From contig NC_061475.1 in the NCBI RefSeq assembly GCF_022581195.2, positions 6,758,001-6,822,000 on the forward strand: a DNA stretch of 64,000 bases, read 5' to 3'. This DNA comes from Helicoverpa zea. Lineage: Eukaryota > Arthropoda > Insecta > Lepidoptera > Noctuidae. Numbering within the stretch: position 1 is the stretch's first letter; each line of letters begins with the position of its first letter. The notes under the pieces are model-generated. The model worked only from the letters and a program-made list of their open reading frames with translations. It had not been told where the DNA came from and did not search any database. Shown piece by piece: positions 35,847-47,424 of this stretch. Position numbers and translations under genes: made by a program.

Positions 35847-36069
35847 ATAGTCGCAGTTATGTTACAGCCTTTTTATCGTCCCACTGCTGGGCACAGGCCT
35901 CCTCTCACACGGAGAAGGATTGAGCATTAATCACCACGCTTGCTCAATGCGGGTTGGTGATTTCAGACTATATAGTCCAGGTTTCGTCAAGATGTTTTCC
36001 TTCACCTTTTTATCAGCCATTGGTGTCTAAGATATACTTAGAAAGTACATACAAACATATAGTCGCAGT
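35847..36069 (-). mobile_element. SINE with tail B, 5'-truncated, 11-bp target-site duplication
   Basis: Body matches 26320-26540 nearly word for word. atagtcgcagt flanks it at 35847-35857 and 36059-36069. Confidence 0.88.
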
Positions 36070-36354
36070 ATGAGATAATTTAGATAGCTTTACGTTTGTT
36101 CTTGGAAAATAATTAGGATTGCTCTGGATAAGGATTTTAGTAGTCGAGTTTAAAATAAATGTGACTTAATAATAAGATAATGTGGTTGAATTTAAAAGAA
36201 TATAAAGTATCTTTTCGAAATATGTTACAATGCCACTTAAAATGTGATGCTTTAATTCTTCTACTTCTATGTAATTATATACTGATAGGTACCGACTAAT
36301 ATTTTAACAGAAAAATGTTTGATTGAGGCAAAAATTTTCCTGTACTTATATCAT

Positions 36355-36450
36355 ATCATATCGTTTATTGCATTCCATAATGTACATCAGGTGTAAAATA
36401 AAATAATAGTCACAATTATGGACCCTGATGGCCACAGCAACATAGAAGTT
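36355..36450 (+). repeat. Dispersed repeat, TATGGACCCT type, copy 2
   Basis: cgtttattgcattccataat, gtacatcagg and cacaattatggaccctgatg gccacagc. Confidence 0.55.
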
Positions 36451-36507
36451 GTAGCTTACTGATTTTTTTTATGTAATCGCAGTAATCAGCCAGTACAATA
36501 ATAAACT

Positions 36508-37195
36508 AATACACACACATATACAGCACCCAACATTAACACACATAAATCTCTTCAAACTAAAACTACGACCCCCGATTCACATACACAAGAATATAAG
36601 GAAAACCTAATCCAATCACATTATCAACACGACTTGAAATGAACGCATAAAGTATCTACTGCCGTCAATAAAACTTTCCCATACGTAAAAGGGCGTAACT
36701 CAACCATTTTTAGTACAAACCTGATAATTTTGGAGCATTGGGTTGCCTGGGTAACTGAGTTGAGGAGGTCAGATAGGCAGTCGCTCCTTGTAAAGCGGTA
36801 CTCAGATGCCTCTGGTTAGACTGGAAACCGACCCCAACTTAGTTGGGTAAAGGTTACGCAGATAATGATGATGTAATAACAATAGAGTAATACACACACA
36901 TTTACAGCAACCAAAATTAACACACATACAAATATTATGTAGTAACAACAAGTTATATGTACACACATTTACACCAACTAAAATTAACACACACACCCTT
37001 TGAAACAAAACCACAAACATCCCCGATTCATTCTATTCTATTCACATACTCAAGAAAATAAGGAAAGTGAAATATTCTTTATTTTCTAAAGACATATCTA
37101 CATAATCCAATCACATTATCAACACGACTTGAAATGAACGCATAAAGTATCAACTGCCATCAATAAAACTTTCCCATACGCAAAAAGGCGTAACT
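36508..37195. repeat. Local duplication with a SINE between the copies
   Basis: Copy 1 is 36508-36702 and copy 2 is 36888-37195. Both contain acacacacat-acagca-cca, ccccgattcacat-type text and the long shared core atccaatcacattatcaaca ... gaaatgaacgcataaagtat, then aaactttcccatacg. Copy 2 has an extra 100 bp. Between them lies the SINE at 36739-36873. Confidence 0.82.
36739..36873 (+). mobile_element. SINE fragment (tail A)
   Basis: gggttgcctgggtaactgag, ggtcagataggcagtcgctc and accgaccccaacttagttgg, ending gataatgatgatg. Confidence 0.82.
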
Positions 37196-37339
37196 CACGC
37201 ACTCTCTGTACGAAGTTTAGTCATTTTGGAGTTTGTAACTGCGAAATTATTCATGAAAGTGTAACCTCCAATGTGATTTGTCGCTTCAGAATCACAGTAT
37301 ACGTGACACTGTTAGTCTCGTGTTTTGTTTTATAAGGTG

Positions 37340-37425
37340 TCTTCTACGTATAGGCTGCGGGATTATTCGAAAGAGTTACCGCGGCCCTGGTACATAAAGG
37401 GCTTCAGAAGGAACATGATGGAATG
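37340..37425 (+). mobile_element. 3' fragment of an R1-like LINE
   Basis: ggctgcgggattattcgaaa gagttaccgcggccctggta cataaag matches the 3' UTR at 42190-42260 (reverse strand there) and at 53430-53480. Confidence 0.7.
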
Positions 37426-37854
37426 AACTCTTCAAATCAGTCAAGTAGTTCCTGAAATTAACATGTTCAAACAGCTCTTCAGTTTTGTTATATCAGAAGA
37501 GATAAAGTAGTATTCCCGGAATTTTTATACCCGATATTGTAACAATCTCAAACACGCAAATATTTTTACATCAAAAAGAATCGCATATTTCAGATTTTAT
37601 CTTTGATTCGTACAAAAACCCAGCGGTCAGTATTACTTAAATACTTTGGTCCTTTGATCTCCTTTGGTCATATTTATACCACGATTTAAGGAATTATTGG
37701 ATTGAATTTCAATCGTATTTTGGATTTTTTTTGACATAAATTTGTGTAACCGTCGGTATGCCTATTGTTCAAATCTTATTGTAAAATAAAAGAGGATCGG
37801 AGTTATTTAGCTAAATATAATACGGCCTCTTGATAGAAATACTTTATACAGTAG

Positions 37855-37970
37855 GTACTGGCTGTTCCCCGCGACTCTGCCTGATCTCCGGGGGAACTAA
37901 TTCCCGTTAAATTCAAATCGATTAAAAATATCCCCGTAACCTTTCTCAGGGTCAGAGTCGATACCGGTCA
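37855..37970 (+). repeat. Decayed GGTTTCACCCGC repeat fragment
   Basis: ccccgcgactctgcctgatc and ggggaactaattcccgttaa. Low similarity. Confidence 0.4.
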
Positions 37971-38295
37971 GTGGCTCAATTATAAACAATTTGACATTTG
38001 CAATCGTGGTCGCATTTTGAGGAGTTTAGACGTCGTCATATCCTGGTGAAATTTTCTACCAAGCAATACTTATTATTTTATCTAACAACATACAAAGTAC
38101 GGCGATCCTAATTGCTACATTCCTCCTACATAATTACCCTATTGAAACTTCTTTAGGAATCTCCCACTAAAGCCAACTTATAATTTTAATTACGCATACT
38201 ATCATAATATCCTTACTATAAGTAGTATTACATCACTGGTTGTATTGGTTCTCATCCTTTGGTAAACAGACTCCCGCCATTGTTTAGCGAATACG

Positions 38296-38568
38296 GTATA
38301 GAACATAATAATACATCATCCTCCGAGCCTTTTTCCCAACTATGTTGAGGTCTGCTTCCAGCCTAACCGGATTCAGCTGAGTACCAGTGCTTTACAAGAA
38401 GCTACTGCCTATCTGACCTCCTCAACCCAGTTACCCGGGCAACCCAATAACCCTTGGTTAGACTGGCGTCAGATTTACTGGCTTCTGACTACCCGTAACG
38501 ACTGTCAAGGATGTTGAATGACAGCCGGGACCTACAGTTTAACGTGCCGTATCGTATAGAACATAATA
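38296..38568 (-). mobile_element. SINE (tail A, 5'-truncated) with a 15-bp target-site duplication
   Basis: gtatagaacataata at 38296-38310 and 38554-38568. The body runs from catcatcctccgagcc to gggacctacagtttaacgtg cc. Confidence 0.9.
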
Positions 38569-40059
38569 CATTATTGGATATTTAAATCCCCCATAGTTGT
38601 AAGGGAAGCTCTTTTCTAAAGAATTCGTTAAGGAAGTTAGTTTGAAATTATGTAGATAGGAAAATGTTGCACATTTTTGCCTTAGGTTAGTTCTTTGTAA
38701 GATGGTTTTTGTTAAACATAAAAAGAATGTTAGCATGAGGAAGCTAGCTGCGCATCAATTTGAGATACTGTTTTGTTACGTCTTTTAATCAACTTGAATA
38801 TTTATGTTTAGATAATAGCTTTTTATTTAAATACGTGCATCAAAAACTTCTTATAGGTTTTCCTTGCCACTACCGACAAACGAATTTTTATGAAATATGG
38901 TTATACTCAAAGAATGAATGTTTGTTCCTCTTTCACATAAAAACTGAATGAATTTGATGAAACTCGGCAGTATTAGGTATACATAGTTAATACATAAGAA
39001 TAGTGTTCATTCTCTATTTACGTGTATAGGCTACTTTTCCCATGTACGAGAAGTAGTTCCCTAAGGACTAGTACAACCTAATTATTTCAACAGGATAATT
39101 ATGTAAAAAAACTCAAATACTAAAGCTACTGACATCTCTGCCTAGTGATTAATATGTAAAACAGCAATCCAAACAATTAAGGGCAAAACTAAAGTTACAA
39201 ACTTTCCTTACCCGACTGCCTAACACACAGAATTACTCATCTCCCTTGAGAAATCCGACAAGATTACACGCTGAGGTATTTTAATTTAAACCGGCGTAAA
39301 AGACACGTCTCATACACACCACACGCCAGTAATTATTCATAGACAGTTCTAGTTAATGAGTTATTTGCAAATCTCTGAAGGGGAGTGAAGGGGGTTGACA
39401 ATTTCAGGGAGTTATATATAGGAGGAGAAGGTAGGCTTTCTGAGTGACAACTCAAATGAGAGTTTGTACCTACTCATGTAGGCACTATGAAAGTTTAAAT
39501 AAATTAGTATGTTTTATCCCGTAAATTAATTAAATTATTTTAAGGTTTACTTATGTAAATATGTGCACATTTGTTTATGTTCAAAATACAAATTATTATT
39601 TAAGTAAAACTAATTATTTTGATCAAGCCATGTTTCGATATCGATATATAGGAATAGCGAGATATCCCTAAAGTTATCCTTCACAGTTTTTGACGACCTG
39701 ACTTGACATATAAGTAGTCTTTTGTTTCCTAGTAGGGGCAGAGGGCAACCACAGTGCTCTGCCATTGCGTCCAGTCTTGATCTTCGCGCTTCATCTTCTG
39801 ATGACCCTGATGACCTGACGACGATCTTACTCTGACCTCCTCAATTTAACCTCTTCATTTTAAACTCACTCACACATGCAATACAGGCAAACGAAGCCAC
39901 GGGCAAAATGCCAGTACAGAACACGACCAACGTCACGAGTAAAAACTTAGTTTAGTGAGCGTGAATTGTCGACAGTGGCGCCCCCAACGCTTGACATTGC
40001 CATAGAACAAAAATGTAGTCGTGGAGGTACCTACTAACGTTCGTAAAAATGTCGCTCAC
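38569..40059. other. Interval without a gene
   Basis: 39000-39070 has a decayed GGTTTCACCCGC-type fragment read in reverse (ctacttttcccatgtacgag aagtagttcc). Small frames at 38539-38951 have no features. Confidence 0.45.
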
Positions 40060-40255
40060 ACACGCATGAGCATCGACGAGCTTGCAAGGTAGACTGCACA
40101 TCAGTGGTAACTGTCATGCACCTTAACGCAATAGTAATAAATACGATTTTCCTATAAAACTGTTACCACTGACCTGAAGTTGACTGTACCGGCGCTATCG
40201 GTGCTGTCAGTACTGAGTGTCGTGCATCGAGCACATGCGTGAGTGAGTGATATTG
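40060..40255. repeat. Imperfect long inverted repeat
   Basis: Left ctcacacacgcatgagcatc and cagtggtaac; right gttaccactg and gatgcac... cacatgcgtgagtgagtg reversed. The core pair cagtggtaac/gttaccactg is exact. Confidence 0.55.
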
Positions 40256-40329
40256 TTATAAACATTACTACGTAGCTTCACTACTGTTTACAAGAGAATA
40301 TATTTAAACTGTGACATTGTATCGTAAAT

Positions 40330-40412
40330 AAGAAGCAGTCCTAGTGATGCGGTCACTTCGTCACGCGCCGCTATCGATCTTTGTAATGAAGAGAACAGCT
40401 CTAAGCGACAGC
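40330..40412 (+). repeat. Dispersed repeat, GCGGTCACTC type
   Basis: gatgcggtcacttcgtcacg, cgctatcgatctttgt and aacagctct recur at 41160-41240 as gacgcggtcactcagtcacg ... ctatcgatctttgtgg. Confidence 0.6.
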
Positions 40413-40692
40413 TATGTGAATTATCGTACGACCCTTTCGATGTAGATGTCAAAATACATGACTGTGTGAAAGGACAAGTAAATTATATGATGTTAACATT
40501 GAGTTATAGCATCTAAGTAAACCATAACCAGCCGTGTAATTGCTGCCCAATGGTCAAATCAGCGATTTGACAGCTGAAAAAGGCTGGGTCGTCATAATAT
40601 ATGTAGTTGAATGATGCAACTCATTGAGTGTTACGTTGACTGGCATTATGGTGGTATTATATTACACATAAAGTTTACATTTTCATTATGAT

Positions 40693-41046
40693 ACATTCGG
40701 TGATCTAAAAAAAAGTCGTGGTGGCCTAGTGGGCAAACAACCAACCTCTCGAGCATGAGGGCGCGGGTTCGATTCCAGGTCAGGCAAGTACTTTCTTAGC
40801 ATATCTTAGACTCCAATGACTGTGTTTCGGATAGCACGTTGAACATCCTTGGCAGTCGTTACGGGTACGGCAGAAGCCAGTAAGTCTAACACCAGTCTAA
40901 CCAAGGGGTATTGGGTTGCTCGGGTAACTGGGTTGAGGAGGTCAGATAGGCAGTCGCTTCTTGTAAAGCACTGGTACTCAGCTGAATCCGGTTAGACTGG
41001 AAGCCGACCTCAACATAGTTTTGGAGGATAATGACATTCGCTGATC
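40693..41046 (+). mobile_element. Full-length SINE: tRNA-like head, tail A
   Basis: A box tggcctagtgg at 40722-40732 and B box ggttcgattcc at 40766-40776, both exact to the Pol III consensus. The tail ends ggttagactggaagccgacc ... ggaggataatg. Flanked by acattcggtgatc (40693-40705) and acattcgctgatc (41034-41046), one mismatch. A run of A lies just before the head. Confidence 0.9.
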
Positions 41047-41645
41047 AGTAGTTTAGTACCCGTAGTTTAGTACCCCCAAAAAACTGCATTTTCAACATCA
41101 TCAAATCTTTTTCAGTTTTAATTCTGAGTCCAGATCTATAATAATAAAAGACATGCTTTGAAAGCGTTGAGACGCGGTCACTCAGTCACGCGCGACTATC
41201 GATCTTTGTGGTTAACAGCACTAGCGGTCAAGCTAGAGCTTGTACTATTGAAACTATAGTATAAGGAGAATTTGTGTTTTGCGTACAGTCTATGGAATTT
41301 GGTGATAGATTCTTGGAATTATTTTGGAATCAAAAGCTGTAATGAATAGGAATAGAGACTTTAGGGATATTTTTGGTAGACGAGAGTAGAAGATTTTAAA
41401 TTGATCTGGATTTTAAATAGCCATAAATAACATCACGAAATTACGACTATTTTTAGAAGTGTAAAATAATTCATGTCGATGTTCAGCGATCACACCGTAT
41501 CATCTTCTTTTATTATTCGTTCATACCTAAGATGACGAACTTTACTGTAGTTAATGCCTGAAAACACACATTTTAATACCTCTTGAAAACCTCACGAACA
41601 CAAAGAAAAGTTACACTGGCTGAAAATATCACGAATAAAGAACTG

Positions 41646-41850
41646 ATTCTTACCACCGCGTTTTTTACACCTATATAGATTTTCAGGCACACAAATCCCA
41701 ACACACAACAAAACAAATTCTACATCACCCACCAAAGTTAATAAAACCCCTAGATTCTTAGCACTGCCTTTTACACCGATATAGATTTTCAGACACACAC
41801 AAATCCCAAAACAAGTTCTAAACCTCCCACCAAAGTTAATAAAACACCCA
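41646..41850. repeat. About 105-bp tandem duplication
   Basis: Both halves contain tttacacc-atatagattttc ag-cacac, aaatccca and cccaccaaagttaataaaac. The 68-codon minus-strand frame over it (41592-41798) is repeat-derived. Confidence 0.7.
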
Positions 41851-42086
41851 ACAATAAATATTTCTAGAATTCCGTAACAAATCTACAGATCGAAAGATAA
41901 GTCTACCAATGTAATATCCTTCAGAACTCAAACCGCAATTATCGGCTGGACCACAGCCAATTACTAAACACCTAGAAACGATAAAATTAATTGGGTGTCT
42001 ATAATCTGTTTCTAGACTTGGTTTTGTAATTGTGAACTGAAAATGTGGGTGTTTTGTGTATACAGTTCTTTTATAATGGTGGATTG

Positions 42087-42892
42087 TATCGTAAATATAC
42101 CTTTTTTTTTAACGACGTCAAAAATCATCAAATGACCCCTCCCGCTGTGGGTTAGCAGCGGTGAGGGAGTGTCAGACTCTTACTGACTAAAAACCGTCGT
42201 GTTCCGTCATAGGCCTTTTATGTACCAGGGCCGCGGTATCTCTTTCGAACAACCCGCAGCCCGGCAGGCCTTGGCCCTGCTGGGCCCCGCTGGGGTTGCT
42301 GACATCTCTTTGAGGAGCGCGTGGAACAACGCGCGCCGTCGACACGGGTCTGTCGTCTAAGTAGACAGAGGGACGATGAGCCACCCGAACTCACCGCCCA
42401 CAGACCCACGCCTACGGTGGCCGGGAGTCATCTCGCGACACCCGGCGCCCATGGTGTCTACCTGGTCCAGCGCGGCGGCCGGGATGAGAGGTGCGAACTC
42501 TCTGGCGTTCCGCCTCCTCCTTCTCGAGCATGACCGCTTCGCAGAACGAGGCGACGGCATCCCATTCCCTCTCGCCCCGGACCATGGCCTGAACCAGGGC
42601 TGGACGCGAGAGGTCGCCGCCACCCAAAGCCTCGACGAGGACCCGGCGGTGCCCCTCCCATGCGGGGCACACCTGGACTGTGTGGTCCACCGTGTCCTTG
42701 GGGCTGTCCGCACAATGGTGACACCCGGGCGCCTCCTCACGACCGATTCGGTGCAAGTACCTACCGAAACAACCGTGTCCGGTGAGGACCTGCGTCACAC
42801 GGTACGTGAGGGCGCCATGACTCCTCCCGAGCCACTCCTCAAAGAGGGGACTTACCGCCACGATGGTGGCATGCCCTATCGTAAATATACCT
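42087..42892 (-). mobile_element. 5'-truncated R1-like LINE with target-site duplication and poly-A
   Basis: Body 42103-42876, inserted in minus orientation. tatcgtaaatatacct lies at 42087-42102 and 42877-42892, a clean 16-bp duplication. A T-run at 42102-42110 is the poly-A tail read from the other strand. The 3' UTR is 42111 to about 42411, and the coding remnant lies to its right. The body is strongly GC-rich against AT-rich flanks, a mark of an inserted element. Confidence 0.93.
42412..42876 (-). pseudogene. C-terminal end of an R1-clade LINE ORF2
   Basis: An open frame of about 150 codons reads from the truncation point at 42876 to a stop at 42412. Near the N-terminus are SPLFEEWLG and LTYRVTQVLTGHGCFGRYLH, then a zinc-knuckle-like CHHCADSPKDTVDHTVQVC (C-x2-C-x9-H-x4-C spacing). 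Such a CCHC module sits at the C-terminus of R1-clade ORF2, after endonuclease and reverse transcriptase, and is thought to bind nucleic acid. The tail is Arg-rich (RRAGPGRHHGRR). No catalytic domain remains, so it cannot move itself. Other long frames on both strands here are GC-driven shadows. Confidence 0.85.
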
Positions 42893-43374
42893 ACGATTGA
42901 TATTTTTACATATCAAGCCTGGGGTAAGAGTCGTTTGTCTCAATAATTGATACATATTGTACAAACTGAGCGGAAAATCTGTGAGTGTGAAAGCGCTCGC
43001 GCTATTAGAATGTAGAATCTTTTAATACACAGTAGTTTAAATACTTTGATTAAGGGTCATAAATTCTAGGTCATACATTTTTGTAGCTTTTCTTTTGTTT
43101 TTACTATCTGGTCAAAAAAATACTGAAATTTTGATCACTTCATAAAAAAAAATTGGCAAAATTACATCTTTTAAAATTTATTGCCGTGTCTATTCCTCTG
43201 TAAACTATATCCACGTTTGTTTCAAAGCCTAAAGAGAAGCCTTTCGGAGATCTAAACTCCGTACCTTAACGAACATATTTATATATAGGCTACATTGTAG
43301 CATTCACTTTGTGACTCTCTAGAAGTTGTAAAACAATACTAGCTTTGTAAGGTCTCTGACAAAAGAAACTTACA
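42893..43374. other. Interval without a gene
   Basis: 42960-43000 (aaaatctgtgagtgtgaaag) shares wording with the possible dispersed repeat at 31250. Nothing else. Confidence 0.4.
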
Positions 43375-43735
43375 TATATCTACACTAACATAAAGAAGAA
43401 ACACTTTTTTTGTCTGCTTCTTTGTTTGTACCGAAAAGGTTCCGAAACTGTTAAACCAATTTGAAAAATTCTTTCACTGTTGGAAAACTACATTATTCCC
43501 GAGTAACATACTCGGTACCAGGCCAGTATAATGAAAAGATATTTTGGGTCGCTCGGGCAACTGGGTTGAGAATTTCAGACAAGCAGTAGCTCCTTGTAAA
43601 ACACTGTACTCAGCCGCATCCGCTCAGACTGGAAGCCAACCCCAACATAGTTGGGAAAAGGCTCAGGAGATGATGACGGGCAGTAATTCCCAAAGGACGC
43701 GGGTGAAACCGCGGGTAAACAGCTAGTATACATAT
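43375..43735 (+). repeat. Dispersed repeat split by a SINE
   Basis: ctacactaacataaag, ctgttaaaccaatttgaaaa, ttctttcactgttgg and, after the SINE, cagtaattcccaaaggacgc gggtgaaaccgcggg. The two halves are continuous in the relative at 5513-5670. The frame at 43544-43726 is SINE-derived. Confidence 0.7.
43549..43676 (+). mobile_element. SINE fragment (tail A) nested in the repeat
   Basis: tcgctcgggcaactgggttg, cagactggaagccaacccca and gaaaaggctcaggagatgat ga. Confidence 0.8.
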
Positions 43736-43869
43736 AACAATATAATATACACGCGTTTTCATATAAAGGTCTTGTTGGAAGTAGTTTTCGTAATAACTTT
43801 TGTTTCGGTCTAAGATATTGGTCCTTTTACGCCTATATTTTATTTTTGGTTATTGGGTCGGAAAGTCCT

Positions 43870-43995
43870 CCGTGTTTGGGAAGGCTCGTTAAATTGGTAG
43901 GTTACGGCTGTCATTTGAACATCTTTAAATCCTTACGGGTCATAAACAAGAAAGTCTGACAAGCAGTCTTACCAAGGGGTACCGGGTAGAATTGT
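43870..43995 (+). mobile_element. Decayed SINE fragment (tail A body)
   Basis: ggctcgttaaattggtaggt, ggctgtcatttgaacatc, cttacgggtcat and accaaggggtaccgggt are in the SINE order. The true 3' end is missing. Confidence 0.6.
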
Positions 43996-44689
43996 CTGAC
44001 TAATAGTAAAAAAGTATTCAAAAACTTGCGTAAAAGGAACGCTAAACGCGAAGAATGAATTTGTTTAGTTTTTTTGGATACTAAAATATAGATTTGTTTT
44101 AACAATAAATTCTGTGAAATCAAAACTATTGAATTGATTGATCGCTATTAATTCTACGGTATCTATATGAAATAACAACAGTAAAGATCCAGACCCTTTA
44201 ATTTGAAAACATTTTTATCCAAATAAAATATTGCGGAACCCTATTAAAAACGTGCTCAATAAGTTGACCAGAGTTTCTTTTTTTTGTGGGCGTAATAGAT
44301 ACAAATGGTCCTTTCATCTCGCAATATTACTGAGATTCGTATCGGAGGCCCCAAAAAAAATATTGCCCTATAAAAGGGCTAAAAAAAACTCCCCTTTCAA
44401 ACTGAACCATCCAAAACTAACTTGTTATCAATCACGGTATAGATAACGGCTGAAATGTAATAAAAAGGAGTATTTGCTTTTAGAAAATGTTATTTTATTT
44501 TTAGATTTTATTAGCCCATGCTATAGGTCAGAGGGTTGCTTTTTCTAAAAGGGAATATTTTTGTAAAATGGGAGTTTTTGGGAAGTGATTCTAAAGACAT
44601 GTTTTTAAACCGAAGGATAGTACATAAATATCTGGTCATACATGCATAATAATTTCAATTTGAAGTAGATACTTAAGTGATATCAACAT

Positions 44690-44970
44690 CTGCCTAAACT
44701 TATCCCAACTATGTTGGGGTCGGCTTCCAGTCTAACTAGATGCAGCCGAGTACCAGTTAACTTTCTCAATCCAGTTACCTGGGCTACCCGATAGTCTTTG
44801 GTAAGACTGGTTGTCAGATTTTCTGGCAGAATACCCGTAACGACTGTCAAAGGTATTGAAATGGTAGCTGAGACCCATAAATTGTACCTATGAGCTTGCC
44901 GAAACACTTAGGAATTCGCCATGGCAAGATGGTCACCCATTCACCAACCGACCGCGCTAAGTGTCACTTA
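44690..44970 (-). mobile_element. SINE with a 5S-like head and tail A
   Basis: Minus strand: the head reads gcgcggtcggttggtgaatg ggtgaccatcttgcc, resembling the C-box region of 5S rRNA. It is followed by the usual body (cggtagacc-like text, agtcgttacggg reversed) and tail (tagactggaagccgacccc). The 74-codon minus-strand frame (44683-44907) is SINE-derived. Confidence 0.75.
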
Positions 44971-46489
44971 AATAATGTTCCACGTCTGTTACTAAGCCAC
45001 AAGAATTTATTTAATTCCTAAAGATGCTAAAATAAAGTAAGCTAGAAATAATTGAATCCATCCCTTACCTTTAGAACTTTTACTCGTTCAGTGAATAATT
45101 TAAGTGCCAATATTAATTTGTTACCTAAAAGCTCAAAGGACCACTTTTACAAGTATTCATAAATAAAATTATATCGCTACAAAATTCATATTTCACTAAC
45201 ATTGGCATTTGATAAGTTGAAACTTCAATTTCGTTGCGCAAATTGACGAAATTCTTCACTTTGATATTTTTAGATAGCCTAAGTTTACTTTTATTGACAT
45301 TTTAACAAAACACGAAGCAATAAGGTGTTAGATAGTTTTATGGAATTTTAAACTATTGAGACCAAAACTAGTTAATTTATATGACTTTGCTAGTCAAAAT
45401 CAGGCGTCTAGATTCAAAATTACTTAATATTATAATACCAAAATGACAAGTCAAATTATTTTGTCAAAAGCATTAATTCTATAATATTTACTTGACTATA
45501 AAATATGACAGCTTTTATCAAAACGGCATTTTAAATGAAATTAAGGTTTAAAAGTCAAAATTTACACGAAAACTTAATTTTAGTGCCGATAAATTGTGTT
45601 TTTATCATGAGATAAATATTTAATTTTGGACTTACGCTCACATATTTATCTTGCATCGTAAGCGCAGGTTATTAGCGTAATATTTTATACTTATATGTTG
45701 TTAAGCTAATTAATTAATTGCTTATATAATGGCGCTTGCAAAACAGAAGCGCTTAACTACTATTTGCTCACCTACATTTTACGTACGTAGCAGAAACCAA
45801 TTCATTTATAAAAAACAAAAAGCATTCTTAGTAGAACAAAAAACTATTTGAAATACGGACCCTGTTGAATTCTCAGAATAACAAACAAATAGATCTATAC
45901 AAAAAACAAACTAGGCATTTCCAATATGTCTACCAGAGCTTAAATTCAAATACTCTTTACACAGAAAATTCTAGTCCAACGGTTTACAAGGCAGCCGCCA
46001 TATTGGATTTTTAGAAACGTCATTTATCATGTGTCAGTGTGTAGAAAAATACGATTTTAAAATACGTTCTACAGTGTACATATTTCAATTTATTTGCAGC
46101 AATATCGAGACAAAGATCGTTGAGAAAGTCAGACATTTGAAATTGTATGCAAATGAAATATTTTCCGCATACCACTGAGTGAAGAAAAGTCGACGCTTTT
46201 TCTTCGTTAAATGGGTCATTAGGTATTCTTTCTTCATTGTGTTTTAATGGTCTTTGCAGAAATACTGTGCCTAGGAGAACCAAATGCTAGTTGTTTGTAG
46301 ATTTTGTCAAAATTTAAACTATGTTGGTCTCTTTTGAGTTTTGAAACTTTAGCGACATTTTTGCAGACCAGATAATGTTAGTTTGTGAAGTCGTTCCTGA
46401 TTAAAACACTTTTAATGTAATCCCTTTGGCTGACCTTTGACTGAAAACACATTATCCATTTTGTCTCGTCCCAGATACCGGTCAGATTG
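44971..46489. other. Interval without a gene
   Basis: AT-rich. 45985-46015 (ggcagccgccatattggatt) matches part of the repeat at 47700-48131. The 87-codon minus-strand frame at 46020-46283 has no domain. Confidence 0.4.
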
Positions 46490-46590
46490 GTAGTCCTTCC
46501 ATATACCTATAAAACACTGGCACTCAGCTGCACCCGGTGAAACTGAAAGCCTACCCTACATAGTAGAGAAAAAACTTGGCAAATGATGAT
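46490..46590 (+). mobile_element. Decayed SINE fragment (tail A)
   Basis: aaaacactggcactcagctg cacccggtgaaactgaaagc ctaccct, ending caaatgatgat. Confidence 0.65.
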
Positions 46591-47424
46591 TAAAATTTAA
46601 ATCTATATTATCCTTTTAGAATACATATATTTAGCTTACTACCGCTCCTAACTCTAGCACAAATTCTCGTCCCAGTACTCCTAGCTTATGTTAGTGTAAC
46701 TTAATCCTTATACTTGCAGCCGCTGCAGCGCTGCAAAGCAAATAATGGCTTTAATATTCAGCTTAAATATATGAAAGTTATATTTTAGTCTAAAACTGTG
46801 AAGTTTGTAGTTATAATGTAGGGTTTGTTAAGCTTTTTGTGTGTTATGTAAAGTCAAGTTAGTCGGGTGTTTGATATAGGTAGTCCTGGGTTCATTTCCA
46901 TGTGAAGAATTTTATTTGGTACAGATAAAGTAGAATGTAAAGGTAAACCCTTAGCCAGATTTAAACAAAAACGGTAAATATACAAAAAAAACTTGAAAAT
47001 AAATAATTTTAACGTATTACCAAAAGCTTTAGCTTTGCAACGAGACCTAAATAAAATGAAGAAGAATCTTTTAAAAATTTCTACCATTTACTGTGAAAAA
47101 TGATTGCACCCAATTTATTTTCACTGCACAATATTATTCTCGTACATATTTTAATCAACTTAAAAGTGAAACGCTCCTACATTAACAAAATAAAAGCGAA
47201 AATGTTTATTTACGTGGAAGCAACCATTAATGTAGTCGACCATTTATTAAAGGATGCAAAAACACCAAGTTTATAATGTAATTGTATTTCAAAGCTTGAT
47301 TAATTTTGACTCATAGTTCTGCCATAGTTTCAAAATATTTCTATAATCCTTTTTTGTATTTTACCTTTTTTTAACTATTTTTCAAATGCTTCGGCTTTAC
47401 ATGGAACTAATTCCCGCACTGAGG
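46591..47424. other. AT-rich interval without a gene
   Basis: A 77-codon minus-strand frame at 46854-47087 is Phe/Lys-rich and featureless. Confidence 0.4.

Noticed and set aside
40717..40790. tRNA gene
   Set aside because: A and B boxes are exact, but there is no tRNA cloverleaf or acceptor pairing. The sequence continues into a SINE body with target duplications.
42187..42900. Several long frames on both strands in the GC-rich block
   Set aside because: They are shadows of the LINE ORF. Only the 42412-42876 minus frame has the CCHC-like module.
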